A stretch of 64,000 nucleotides of DNA from CAYMKL01 sp964390805. Its GTDB lineage: Bacteria; Chloroflexota; Anaerolineae; VGOG01. A model generated the notes under the pieces. The model did no database searches. It saw only the letters and a program-made list of their open reading frames with translations, and was not told the origin of the DNA. Made by a program: the position numbers and the translations under genes. Within the stretch, counting starts at the first letter, position 1, and every line of letters begins with the position of its first letter. The DNA is taken from the NCBI GenBank assembly GCA_964390805.1, contig CAYMKL010000007.1, positions 28,680-92,679 of the forward strand. Direction: 5' to 3'. Positions 9,515 to 16,245 of the stretch are shown here, in pieces.

Positions 9515-9743
9515 GGTGAAAGAAGATCATGTTGTAGTTGCGCCCCGTGAGGTCAATCACCCAGCCGTTGAGGATGGGCCCCACAATGAGGGTGATGGCG
9601 CCACCGAACCAGCAGGGCAGCGGACGATAGACCTCGTAGAGCTTGGCGCCGCCCAGGAAGGTCAGCACCCCGCCCAGGCCTCCCATCAGGTTGATCACGC
9701 CGTTGGCCTTGGAGCGGAGTGGCGAGGGGGTCAGGTCGGGCAT
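9515..9743 (-). pseudogene. MFS transporter fragment
   Basis: The minus-strand frame includes SPLRSKANGVINLMGGLGGV, then FLGGAKLYEVYRPLP and ILNGWVIDLTGRNYNMIF. These resemble a cytoplasmic loop plus adjacent helices and the end region of sugar-type major facilitator transporters. The central helices are missing and no SD or full-length start exists, so I read it as an internally deleted relic. Confidence 0.55.
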
Positions 9744-9861
9744 CAGCGCGACGACGGGGTGGTGCGTGTTGCGTAGGGCCTACGTTTCACTCGAGGTGTG
9801 GGGATGAGCCACGAAAGCAACCGCGAGCCCGGACTGATGATCTCATAGGAGTCAGCAGCAT

Positions 9862-9890
9862 GTTGACCTGCGCCGCGACCTATGGTATAA
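9862..9890 (+). promoter_or_regulatory. sigma-70 type promoter for RtcB-like operon
   Basis: TTGACC (9862-9867), a 17-base spacer, then TATAAT (9885-9890). Transcription would begin near 9897, leaving a leader of about 94 bases before the ATG at 9991. Confidence 0.8.
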
Positions 9891-9921
9891 TGGGCATGAA
9901 TTCCATTGCTCCATAAGCCAC

Positions 9922-9980
9922 AACGCCGATGGCTGTCTTCTCTATCTCCAGAGCGGAGAGGCCATCGGCGTTTTCTTTGG
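9922..9980 (+). terminator. leader hairpin/attenuator before RtcB-like gene
   Basis: Perfect 12-bp arms aacgccgatggc (9922-9933) and gccatcggcgtt (9961-9972), followed by ttttcttt. It lies between a consensus promoter and the SD (ggggaggg) of the gene, the arrangement of a transcription attenuator. The loop can form a smaller nested hairpin (ctct...agag). Confidence 0.6.
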
Positions 9981-9990
9981 GGAGGGTTCT

Positions 9991-11196
9991 ATGGACAGGC
10001 AAATGCTGCTGCAACGTGCCACGCAGCACATCTTTTCCACCGGCCTGGACGATAGCGGTGCGCGTCTGGGCCTGGCCAACATGAAGTACGGACTGGCCAA
10101 GATTCACCTGGCGCAGGAGGCCCTCGGTCTGCCCCCCGACGCTATCTTTATTGCCGCGCCCGACCTGACCGTCACTCGCAACCTCAACCGCTGGAGGAGC
10201 GGCTTTGGCTACGGAGGCCGGCTCACCTGGGGAGATGGTCAGCAAGAGTGGATACCGCTGGACCTAAAGCCCAACTTCTGCGGGATGCTGACGGGCGGCC
10301 TCGATCGGTTGCCAGCACTAGACACTCTGCTTCAGCGGGTTCAGACACTCCAGGCCGAAGAACTTAGCATTGATGGGATGCCTCTCAAGTGGGACTTTGG
10401 GGAGAGCAACCACTTCATCAACGTCTTTCGAGTCACCCCCCTACTACCACACCCCCACACCCCCACATTCTTGCCTTACGCCTTTGTGATGCACAGCTCC
10501 GGTGGCGAGTTGCGGGGTGAGACCGCCTGGGGGGATGGGCTGTATTGGGACCGGAGTGAGAGCCTGCGGCGCAAGGCCGAGATTCTGGAGACCCCCTTTG
10601 GCCCGCTGCGTATCCTCACCGGCCAGGCCGCCAGAGAGTATTACGCCTTCTGTCAGCGGGTGGACGCTTTCATACAAAAGCGGCGGCTGCTGGTCGCCCA
10701 GCGATTGTTCGACGACATGACACTCTACAGCAACGTGGCCCATCAGGGGCTGGCGAGTATGAACGACATGGTGCTGGGCACTTACTTGACGCGAGAAGGA
10801 GAGGATGCCATTTACCCGCTGACCCTCCAGGCTGGTCTGCCGGCCTATCTGGTCAGGGGCTGCCCCAACTTGTCGGATGCGGTGATCAAGCGGCTGGGAT
10901 TGGAGGAGCGGGCTCGGCGGCTGGGCCTGTATGACCGGCTGCGGTCGGCCAACATTATCCCGCATGGGGGAGGGTACACTTTTCCCCACCTTCGGGAAGT
11001 CCTCTCTGTGATCGAGATGGGGCAGGAGCGATATTTTGAACTCAGCCTGGGCACCGACGAAAGCCGACAGTACGTCAGCGACGTGCGCGACCTCCCCTAC
11101 GCCTATCGCGGCATGGAGGTGGTGGAGCGCGTGGTGGAACTGGGCCTGGGCGAGTTGGTGGCCCGACTAACTCCCCTATACGTGCTGAAAATATAA
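9991..11196 (+). CDS. divergent RtcB-family (RNA ligase-like) protein
   Basis: 401 residues. Overall identity is low, but the ordered metal-site pattern of RtcB (Cys, then four His) can be traced: KPNFCGML (C97, cf. DIGCGM), GESNHFINV (H141, cf. GNHF), MHSSGG (H168, cf. HSGSRG), NVAHQG (H251, cf. HHN) and IIPHGGGY (H325, cf. the guanylylated His in HGAGR). AGLPAYLVRGC matches the ipGSMGxxSYlv stretch. RtcB ligases join 3'-phosphate and 5'-OH RNA ends with GTP and Mn2+. This protein is shorter than typical RtcB (about 480) and several motif neighbours differ, so the substrate may too. An unusual HPHTP insertion follows the NHF motif. It shares an operon with ATP-grasp A (16-bp gap). Confidence 0.6.
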   Translation: MDRQMLLQRATQHIFSTGLDDSGARLGLANMKYGLAKIHLAQEALGLPPDAIFIAAPDLTVTRNLNRWRSGFGYGGRLTWGDGQQEWIPLDLKPNFCGMLTGGLDRLPALDTLLQRVQTLQAEELSIDGMPLKWDFGESNHFINVFRVTPLLPHPHTPTFLPYAFVMHSSGGELRGETAWGDGLYWDRSESLRRKAEILETPFGPLRILTGQAAREYYAFCQRVDAFIQKRRLLVAQRLFDDMTLYSNVAHQGLASMNDMVLGTYLTREGEDAIYPLTLQAGLPAYLVRGCPNLSDAVIKRLGLEERARRLGLYDRLRSANIIPHGGGYTFPHLREVLSVIEMGQERYFELSLGTDESRQYVSDVRDLPYAYRGMEVVERVVELGLGELVARLTPLYVLKI

Positions 11197-11212
11197 ATCA
11201 GGAGGAAGGCAA

Positions 11213-12613
11213 ATGGCTGGAACTGAATCGAGCACCATTCCTCTGGCGGAGATAGATCAACTCGAACGATTGGTCGAATACTCGGCGCTGATCGGTGGCT
11301 ATGGCCTCGTCAGCCTGGCGCCCATTCGTCACCGCCAGGATGGGCGCATGACGGAACGCATCTGCCGACGAGCGCTTCGCCTGATCCCAGATGAGGAACT
11401 CATTACGCTACACGACGGCCAGTTCTTCGTCGGGTCCGTGGATTTTATGATTCAACGGACTCCCGACGGCGCGGGAAACCTCCGGCGCAATTACGTCGTG
11501 CTGGAAACCAATGGAGGAAGCAACCGGGGGTTTACGTCTATCTCGGTGCACGGAATGGATGAGGTCTGCAACGGCTACCTGGAAATGCTGCGCTTCATTG
11601 AGGATCCGTCCCCTCTGATCGTCATGGGCCACATCAAGCGAGACCCGTTGATCGTGGAGAAACTCTACCTGGCGCAGCAGTTGCAGCACTCCCTGGTAGC
11701 TGAGGGGCTGTGCGACACGGTCCGGATGACTCGTCTGGAGGGCTTCCGAGGCCTGCTGGAGCCCGGCGAAGGCCTGATCATCCTGGATGAATACGAAACG
11801 CTCTTGCCGGCCCTGGTAGGCGCCGATGGCAAAGCGAGCTTTCCCGCCGTCATTCTGAATGGGCATCCAGTGAATGCCATCATCGGGGACGGTGTGGCGC
11901 GGCGGCACTACCAGATGGGCCACGGCCAACGCTTCGACGTGGTGTTGGCCAACTGGGCTTTTCCCATCACCGACGATAAGTACCTGACATACTGCGCCGT
12001 AGATTCGGCCATGGATCGCCTGACCCCTTTCAATGTGCATCGGCTCAAGTACTGGCAGGCCCAAACGGTAGATGAGCTGGCCGAAATCTGCGCCGACCAG
12101 CGGACCAAGGGGGATCTGATCATTAAGCCGTTCCAGGGCAGTGGCGGTGCGGGCGTCCATCCCATTGACCAGCGCTCCCCCATTCCCGTCATCATCGAGG
12201 AGAGCATGGGAGAGTTTCGGCAGAAGTTTGGCGCCTGGCGCAGCCCCTTCCCGTATACGGTGTGTGAGAAGATCGAACCTCACCGTGCCTGGTGGCGTGA
12301 TTCGGAGCGAAACTACGATGTCCGTGTCTACGTTGCCCGCGACGGCGACCAGGTGCTGCCCAAAGGCGCCCTGTTCCGCATCGCCCTGGAGCCACACACG
12401 GGCGAGAACCGCAAGCGCGCCCTGGTGGTGAACTTGTCAGGCTACGGCGGTGTGGATATCGACCGGGGTCTGGGCCTGTCGGACGAGGGGCTGGAGACGG
12501 TGCGGCTGGATGAAGAGGACATGGCCCAGATGTTCGCTGCCTCAGCCGTATTGATGACCTACATTGCTGCCAATTCTGATGAGATTCAGAACGGCGTGAA
12601 ACGTAAAACGTGA
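11213..12613 (+). CDS. ATP-grasp-like ligase A
   Basis: 466 residues; aggaggaaggc precedes the ATG. It ends with features of an ATP-grasp enzyme: DLIIKPFQGSGGAGV (phosphate-binding lysine and Gly-rich loop, about 302-316), YTVCEKIEPH, YDVRVYVARDGD (cf. D-x-R-V strand) and VVNLSGYGGVD. The N-terminal part carries NYVVLETNGGSNRGF and FPITDDKYLTY, both shared with ATP-grasp-like B on the opposite strand. ATP-grasp enzymes form amide or thioester bonds through acyl-phosphates; the substrate is unknown. Its partner gene is the RtcB-like protein. The last codons (NGVKRKT) are encoded by the terminator palindrome, suggesting the natural C-terminus has been altered by it. Confidence 0.7.
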   Translation: MAGTESSTIPLAEIDQLERLVEYSALIGGYGLVSLAPIRHRQDGRMTERICRRALRLIPDEELITLHDGQFFVGSVDFMIQRTPDGAGNLRRNYVVLETNGGSNRGFTSISVHGMDEVCNGYLEMLRFIEDPSPLIVMGHIKRDPLIVEKLYLAQQLQHSLVAEGLCDTVRMTRLEGFRGLLEPGEGLIILDEYETLLPALVGADGKASFPAVILNGHPVNAIIGDGVARRHYQMGHGQRFDVVLANWAFPITDDKYLTYCAVDSAMDRLTPFNVHRLKYWQAQTVDELAEICADQRTKGDLIIKPFQGSGGAGVHPIDQRSPIPVIIEESMGEFRQKFGAWRSPFPYTVCEKIEPHRAWWRDSERNYDVRVYVARDGDQVLPKGALFRIALEPHTGENRKRALVVNLSGYGGVDIDRGLGLSDEGLETVRLDEEDMAQMFAASAVLMTYIAANSDEIQNGVKRKT

Positions 12614-12654
12614 AACGTGAAACGTGATAGGGGAAGTCTCACGTTTCACGTTTT
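12605..12654. terminator. bidirectional terminator made of acgtttcacgt repeats
   Basis: Arms aaacgtgaaacgtga (12613-12627) and tcacgtttcacgttt (12639-12653), with T-rich DNA on the plus side and A-rich on the other, lie between the convergent genes. The left arm extends into a third acgtaaaacgtg unit that overlaps the ATP-grasp A stop codon. Confidence 0.75.
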
Positions 12655-12671
12655 ATTGTGACTGCTGTCGC

Positions 12672-14075
12672 TTATAGTAGGGACTGCTGCTGCGACCAGT
12701 CTATTGGCTGGCGAGCGATGGTGGCCATTAGCACGGTGGAGGCGATGAAGATTTTGACTATGTCTTCCTCGTCGAGATGTACGGTTTCCAGGCTCTCCTC
12801 GCTCAGCCCCAGACCTCGCTCCACCGCAATGCCGCCATAGGCAGAAAGGTTGACGATCAGGCTGCCCTTGCTATAAGTGCCTTTGTCAGGGAGAGGGGCG
12901 ATACGGAAGAGGCAGCCCACCGGGATCACCGTGTTCCCCTGCCGGGCCACGTAGATGCGGATGTCGTAGTTGTGGGGGTTGCCACGCCAGGTGGCCTTGC
13001 GCGGATTGATCTTTTCGCAGACAGTGTAGGGAAAGGGATCAAAGCGGTGGCCGTACCTGGCGCGGAACTCGCCCAGGCTGTCGTCCACCACTTCCGCCAC
13101 CGGTGAATCCGCCAGGATGGGGAGAACACCCACCCCACCGCTCCCCCCGTAGGGCTTGATGATCAGCCCATCCACCTCTAAGCGTTTCTCCGCGCAGATT
13201 TGCTCCAGCTCCTCTCGGCCCCAGGCCCGCCAGAAGCGTAGCGGATACATGCCGTGCGGTGTCAACAGGTCCCGTGCCCGCTCGATGGTATCGTAGGTCG
13301 AGAACTTGTCGCTGGTGACGGGGAAGATCCAGTTGGCCAGCACCACGTCTGCTCGTTGGTGCTCTAATTGGTGGTGTCGTGCTACAGCCCCGTCGCCGAT
13401 GATAAGATCCACCCGCCGGCCCAGCAGGTAAACCCGGCCGTCCTCCACGTGCAAACCGAAGCCCAACCGTCCATGGGGGCTGAGGACAATCACCGCCTCA
13501 CCTTTTCCCCCCCCTCTTTCCCCCCCAACTTTGGGGGGGATGAAGGGGGGGAGGTTGCGAAAACCATCAATGGATACCACACGCACCTTCAGGCCAGGCC
13601 GTTCCCGTTCCAGCGCTTCCTTCAGCCGGTAGATGGTGAGAAACTTCTCTGTGATGAGCGTGTCAACGTCGGGGTGACCGATCAGGATGAGGGGTGGCTC
13701 GTCGCTATCCACGAAGCGCAGCATCTCGACGAACCCGGCCATCAGCCGCTCCACGTCGGGCGGAGAGAGCAGGGTGAGGCCGCGGCTGCTCCCCCCGTTG
13801 GTCTCCAGCACGGTGTAGCCCACCTGCCCGTCCGGCGCCTCGCGTACCATGTAATCCACTGAGCCCAGGAAAAAGCTGTCGTCGCTCACCTGGATCAGTT
13901 GGGGGTCCTGGATGCGGGCCAGCGCCTGTTGGCGAAGACGGTCGGTCAGTTCGGCGTCCTGGCGGGCCCTAATATCATCAAAGCCAAACTGCCTGAAGCC
14001 GACCAACCCTCCCAACCTGATGAACCATTCCAGGTCGCCTAATTCCAGATGCTCAGGATTGATTGCTGTGGTCAT
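12672..14075 (-). CDS. ATP-grasp-like ligase B
   Basis: 467 residues from the ATG at 14075, which follows gaggagg and overlaps the upstream stop as ATGA. It is a full-length paralog of ATP-grasp A: YTVLETNGGSSRGL, FPVTSDKFSTYD, DGLIIKPYGGSGGVGV, FPYTVCEKINP, YDIRIYVARQGN, LIVNLSAYGG and the tail RGLGLSEESLETVHLDEED all correspond. Around residue 180 it has an extra PPFIPPKVGGERGGGKGEA segment encoded by a G/C palindrome (13505-13553), apparently a repeat inserted in frame. Co-transcription with the AspA-like hydrolase suggests one enzyme builds an amide bond that the other can cleave; this is inference. Confidence 0.7.
   Translation of the reverse strand: MTTAINPEHLELGDLEWFIRLGGLVGFRQFGFDDIRARQDAELTDRLRQQALARIQDPQLIQVSDDSFFLGSVDYMVREAPDGQVGYTVLETNGGSSRGLTLLSPPDVERLMAGFVEMLRFVDSDEPPLILIGHPDVDTLITEKFLTIYRLKEALERERPGLKVRVVSIDGFRNLPPFIPPKVGGERGGGKGEAVIVLSPHGRLGFGLHVEDGRVYLLGRRVDLIIGDGAVARHHQLEHQRADVVLANWIFPVTSDKFSTYDTIERARDLLTPHGMYPLRFWRAWGREELEQICAEKRLEVDGLIIKPYGGSGGVGVLPILADSPVAEVVDDSLGEFRARYGHRFDPFPYTVCEKINPRKATWRGNPHNYDIRIYVARQGNTVIPVGCLFRIAPLPDKGTYSKGSLIVNLSAYGGIAVERGLGLSEESLETVHLDEEDIVKIFIASTVLMATIARQPIDWSQQQSLL
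13505..13553. repeat. C/G-run palindrome inserted in ATP-grasp B
   Basis: Runs of C (ccccccctctttccccccc) then aacttt then runs of G form a long hairpin, read in frame as IPPKVGGERGGG on the minus strand. The same family is at 21318-21364 inside the GltD-like fusion and, in broken form, at about 25341-25400. Confidence 0.8.
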
Positions 14076-15028
14076 CTCTCCTCCTCGTGACATTTGTCTT
14101 GACGTGGCAGGAACATGGCCAGCGTCCCGCCGTGAGGCACGCGGTTGCGCGTGCGCAGGTAGATGAGCTTGCCCGTCGTAGGAGCCAACACGGGGCGGGG
14201 GTGCACGTCCTCCAAACTCACCAGGAAACCAAAGGGCTCTCCGACGGCGAAATCCGCGCCCGGCTGCGCGTGGGTGTAGAACGCTCCCTCGGCGGGGGAG
14301 GGCACCAGCACGCGGGCGTCGGTCAGCCAGACCATCTCTGGGGGAGTGGGCCGTCGCTCATAATCACCCGGCGCCAGTAAGCCGCTTCGTCCCAGGAAGG
14401 CTGTGATGAGATCCAGGCTCAGGGTCACGTCCTCGGGGAAGACGACAGTGCCGCCGCCCAATTCCAGGGTCAGCGTGCGCTGCCCCGGACGGAGGTAGGA
14501 AAGGATGTGATGCGCCAGCGATTCTGGCGTGCCCCGCTTGATGGCAAAGGGGAAGCCCAGCGAGGCCGCCCATTCGGCGTCCTCCTCCCGATAGAAAAGG
14601 ACGTGGGGCAGGTAGCGGGCCTCGCCGGCGCTGTGCAGATTCAACACCACCTCGGCCTCCTCCGCCAGGCTCATTATGGTCTGGGCAATTGCCTCGGTAA
14701 TATCAACGGGCTCACTTGCACTGAATGCGCGCGCCATGTCGCGGTCGCTGCCGGGCGTGAAACGGGTTCCGGCGGCATAGGCCATTGGGTTGCAGACTGG
14801 CAGCACGTCTACCTGCCCGCGCAGGCGGCTGCCGCTAACGTGTTGTTTCCCAACCTCGGCCAGTCGCTCCACCAGTTCGTAGGCCGTCTGTATCCCGCCG
14901 TGCTCGCGGCCGTGCACACCAGCGGTGATGAGCACGCGCCGCTCACCTTGCCCGAGCCGGTAGTGTGCCAGCGTGGCATTATGATCGCCGTGGGTGACGT
15001 GGATGTAGCGGGGTTGCAGGTTGATCAT
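14072..15028 (-). CDS. AspA/AstE-family zinc hydrolase
   Basis: About 318 residues. It shows the zinc site of the succinylglutamate desuccinylase/aspartoacylase (M14-like) family: GVHGREHGG (His and Glu ligands, about 37-45), NLHSAGEARYLP (second His) and TLELGGG (probable catalytic Glu). A C-terminal beta domain follows (LVPSPAEGAFYTHAQPG ... GEPFGFL). These enzymes hydrolyse N-acyl amino acids or related amides. aggaggt sits at about 15041-15047; the ATG at 15028 is 13-14 bases from it, while a GTG/ATG at 15043/15040 overlaps it, so the start is uncertain by 5 codons. Its stop overlaps the ATP-grasp B start by 4 bases, so the two are translationally coupled. Confidence 0.75.
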   Translation of the reverse strand: MINLQPRYIHVTHGDHNATLAHYRLGQGERRVLITAGVHGREHGGIQTAYELVERLAEVGKQHVSGSRLRGQVDVLPVCNPMAYAAGTRFTPGSDRDMARAFSASEPVDITEAIAQTIMSLAEEAEVVLNLHSAGEARYLPHVLFYREEDAEWAASLGFPFAIKRGTPESLAHHILSYLRPGQRTLTLELGGGTVVFPEDVTLSLDLITAFLGRSGLLAPGDYERRPTPPEMVWLTDARVLVPSPAEGAFYTHAQPGADFAVGEPFGFLVSLEDVHPRPVLAPTTGKLIYLRTRNRVPHGGTLAMFLPRQDKCHEEER

Positions 15029-15086
15029 CGTGTTCAGCATCACCTCCTACAAGAACTTCTCGATAAACACCTCAGCATTGTGGAAC

Positions 15087-15113
15087 GGGGCGACCCTCGC
15101 GTGGGGTCGCCCC
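15087..15113. repeat. GC-rich hairpin in gap 15044-15260
   Basis: Perfect 10-bp arms ggggcgaccc/gggtcgcccc. There is no T run on either side, so it is not a clear terminator. The rest of the gap holds no gene I can support. A weak minus-strand promoter-like pair (TTGAAC ... CATAGT) lies near 15134-15165. Confidence 0.55.
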
Positions 15114-15260
15114 ATCTTCGCAACGACGCGGTATACTATGCCACGAGGGTAGGAATCGTTCAAATTCAGAACTTGACAACCCGAAAAGAGAAGCCAGGCG
15201 TTTTGAGCATCTGGCTTCTTTCGGCGGAGCGAACCCGCGAGATGTTGGCGACATTGGGCT

Positions 15261-15545
15261 CTAGCCCCCAAACTTCCGTTTCAGTCTCCGGTAAGTCTCA
15301 TCGTCGCCCCGCTTGGCGACAAGCAAGACTACGATTGTGCGTTCCTTGTCGTCTACCTCATAATAGATTCTGTACTCACCGCTGTCCACCCGGTAGCCGT
15401 CGCCAATCTTCTTAACGTCTGGAGGCCGTGGATTCATCGTCAGTCCGAAAATCTTGAGCGCAATCTGGCGAAAGACCTTTGCCCGGTAGCGCTTTACGTC
15501 TCCCAGTTCTTTCAGCACCCCCTGAGCAACGACGAGCCTATACAT
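15261..15545 (-). CDS. RelE/ParE-type toxin
   Basis: 94 residues from ATG at 15545, which overlaps the antitoxin stop (ATGTATAG). Features of the RelE/ParE fold are the N-terminal helical pair (VLKELGDVKRYRAKVFRQIA), the strand motif KKIGDGYRVDSGEYRIYYEV (cf. L.g..yrlR.GdyRiiY) and the C-terminal VAKRGDDETYRRL. RelE enzymes cleave mRNA in the ribosome and ParE poisons gyrase; sequence alone does not decide. The residues GEYRIYY and AKRGD are typical of the RelE side. Confidence 0.85.
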   Translation of the reverse strand: MYRLVVAQGVLKELGDVKRYRAKVFRQIALKIFGLTMNPRPPDVKKIGDGYRVDSGEYRIYYEVDDKERTIVVLLVAKRGDDETYRRLKRKFGG

Positions 15546-15834
15546 CTGGCGGCAGCTCCAGACGCTCGTCGTGCAGAGCCTCGTACTGCTCAACGAGGGC
15601 CTCGAAGGGCACCACACCTTCCTCTGCGGCGGCGATCTTTGCCAGGCGCATCATCTCGACTTCGCGTTCAAGCTCCATACGCTCCAGATGCTCCAGTTCA
15701 TCCACGCTGACGATAGCCGCAACGGGCTTGCCTCTCCGCTCGACAATGAAACGCTCCCCGGCATAGCGTACACGGTTGAGGACGTCTCCGATCTGCTCCC
15801 GCAGGTTCATTGCACTAATCGTGGCTGTGCTCAT
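15538..15834 (-). CDS. Phd/YefM-type antitoxin
   Basis: 98 residues from the ATG at 15834 (aaaggag 9 bases upstream). The N-terminal Phd/YefM DNA-binding fold reads MSTATISAMNLREQIGDVLN, then RVRYAGERFIVERRGKPVAAIVS. The C-terminal half is a Glu-rich helix that would wrap the toxin. It is the first gene of the pair, as usual, and is expressed from the promoter/operator at 15865-15914, which should make it autoregulated. Confidence 0.88.
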   Translation of the reverse strand: MSTATISAMNLREQIGDVLNRVRYAGERFIVERRGKPVAAIVSVDELEHLERMELEREVEMMRLAKIAAAEEGVVPFEALVEQYEALHDERLELPPDV

Positions 15835-15864
15835 ACTCACTCGCTCCTTTGTCTCTAATATGAT

Positions 15865-15914
15865 ATAATTATCATAATTTAGATAATTATACCATATATC
15901 GGATAACCTGTCAA
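15865..15914 (-). promoter_or_regulatory. TA promoter with overlapping operator palindrome
   Basis: On the minus strand TTGACA (15914-15909), 17 bases, TATAAT (15891-15886): a perfect consensus. A 9-bp inverted repeat ataattatc ... gataattat (15865-15873/15882-15890, 8-base spacer) covers the -10 and start site. This is what an antitoxin repressor site should look like. Confidence 0.85.
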
Positions 15915-15959
15915 GCGCCGGCATCTCAGGCTCTGCGTACGAGTAATCGGTAACCATTC

Positions 15960-16030
15960 GTGTCAACTTAAGCTCTGAGCTCCGTCTCCGGGGCGGCCCG
16001 GCGACGGGGCTTTGAGCCTCAAGTTGACAC
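15960..16030. mobile_element. 71-bp mini-element with terminal inverted repeats
   Basis: Ends gtgtcaactt and aagttgacac are perfect 10-bp inverted repeats, and the interior is GC-rich and partly self-complementary. The sequence aatcggtaac occurs on both sides (15945-15954 and 16035-16044). It resembles a MITE or hairpin element; there is no coding capacity. Confidence 0.45.
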
Positions 16031-16051
16031 TAAGGAATCGGTAACTGACAC

Positions 16052-16113
16052 CGACACCAGAGTGACCACCCTCGACTACGATGACTACAAACGGCCGGTC
16101 ACCATCACCCACC
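16052..16113 (+). pseudogene. YD-repeat gene fragment
   Basis: The frame DTRVTTLDYDDYKRPVTITHP matches part of a YD repeat in the giant RHS protein (GVTTYDYDDYKRPSTVTQP, near 5970-6030). It has no start or stop of its own and is flanked by the mini-element, so it is a scattered piece of an RHS gene 10 kb from the intact copy. Confidence 0.7.
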
Positions 16114-16245
16114 CCAGCTGGCACCTTCTGGCCCGATCTGCCCGATGCCCAGGCACGCCGCCGTCTCAGCCAGACCTTGTAGCAAATCCGCCGTATGCTC
16201 TCTTCCCTTCCTTAACCCGACTCCCCTCATCACTAGTTGACAGGC

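Noticed and set aside
9471..9743. MFS fragment as an intact small membrane protein
   Set aside because: It has pieces from two distant parts of a transporter joined together, with no SD, so a relic is more likely than a functional 90-residue protein.
11408..12397. 329-codon minus-strand frame opposite ATP-grasp A
   Set aside because: No family motifs and exact antisense to a gene with clear ATP-grasp motifs and a good SD.
15047..15271. 74-codon minus-strand frame between AspA-like and RelE genes
   Set aside because: Contains the GC hairpin, no SD, no protein-like motif, and composition differs from neighbouring genes.
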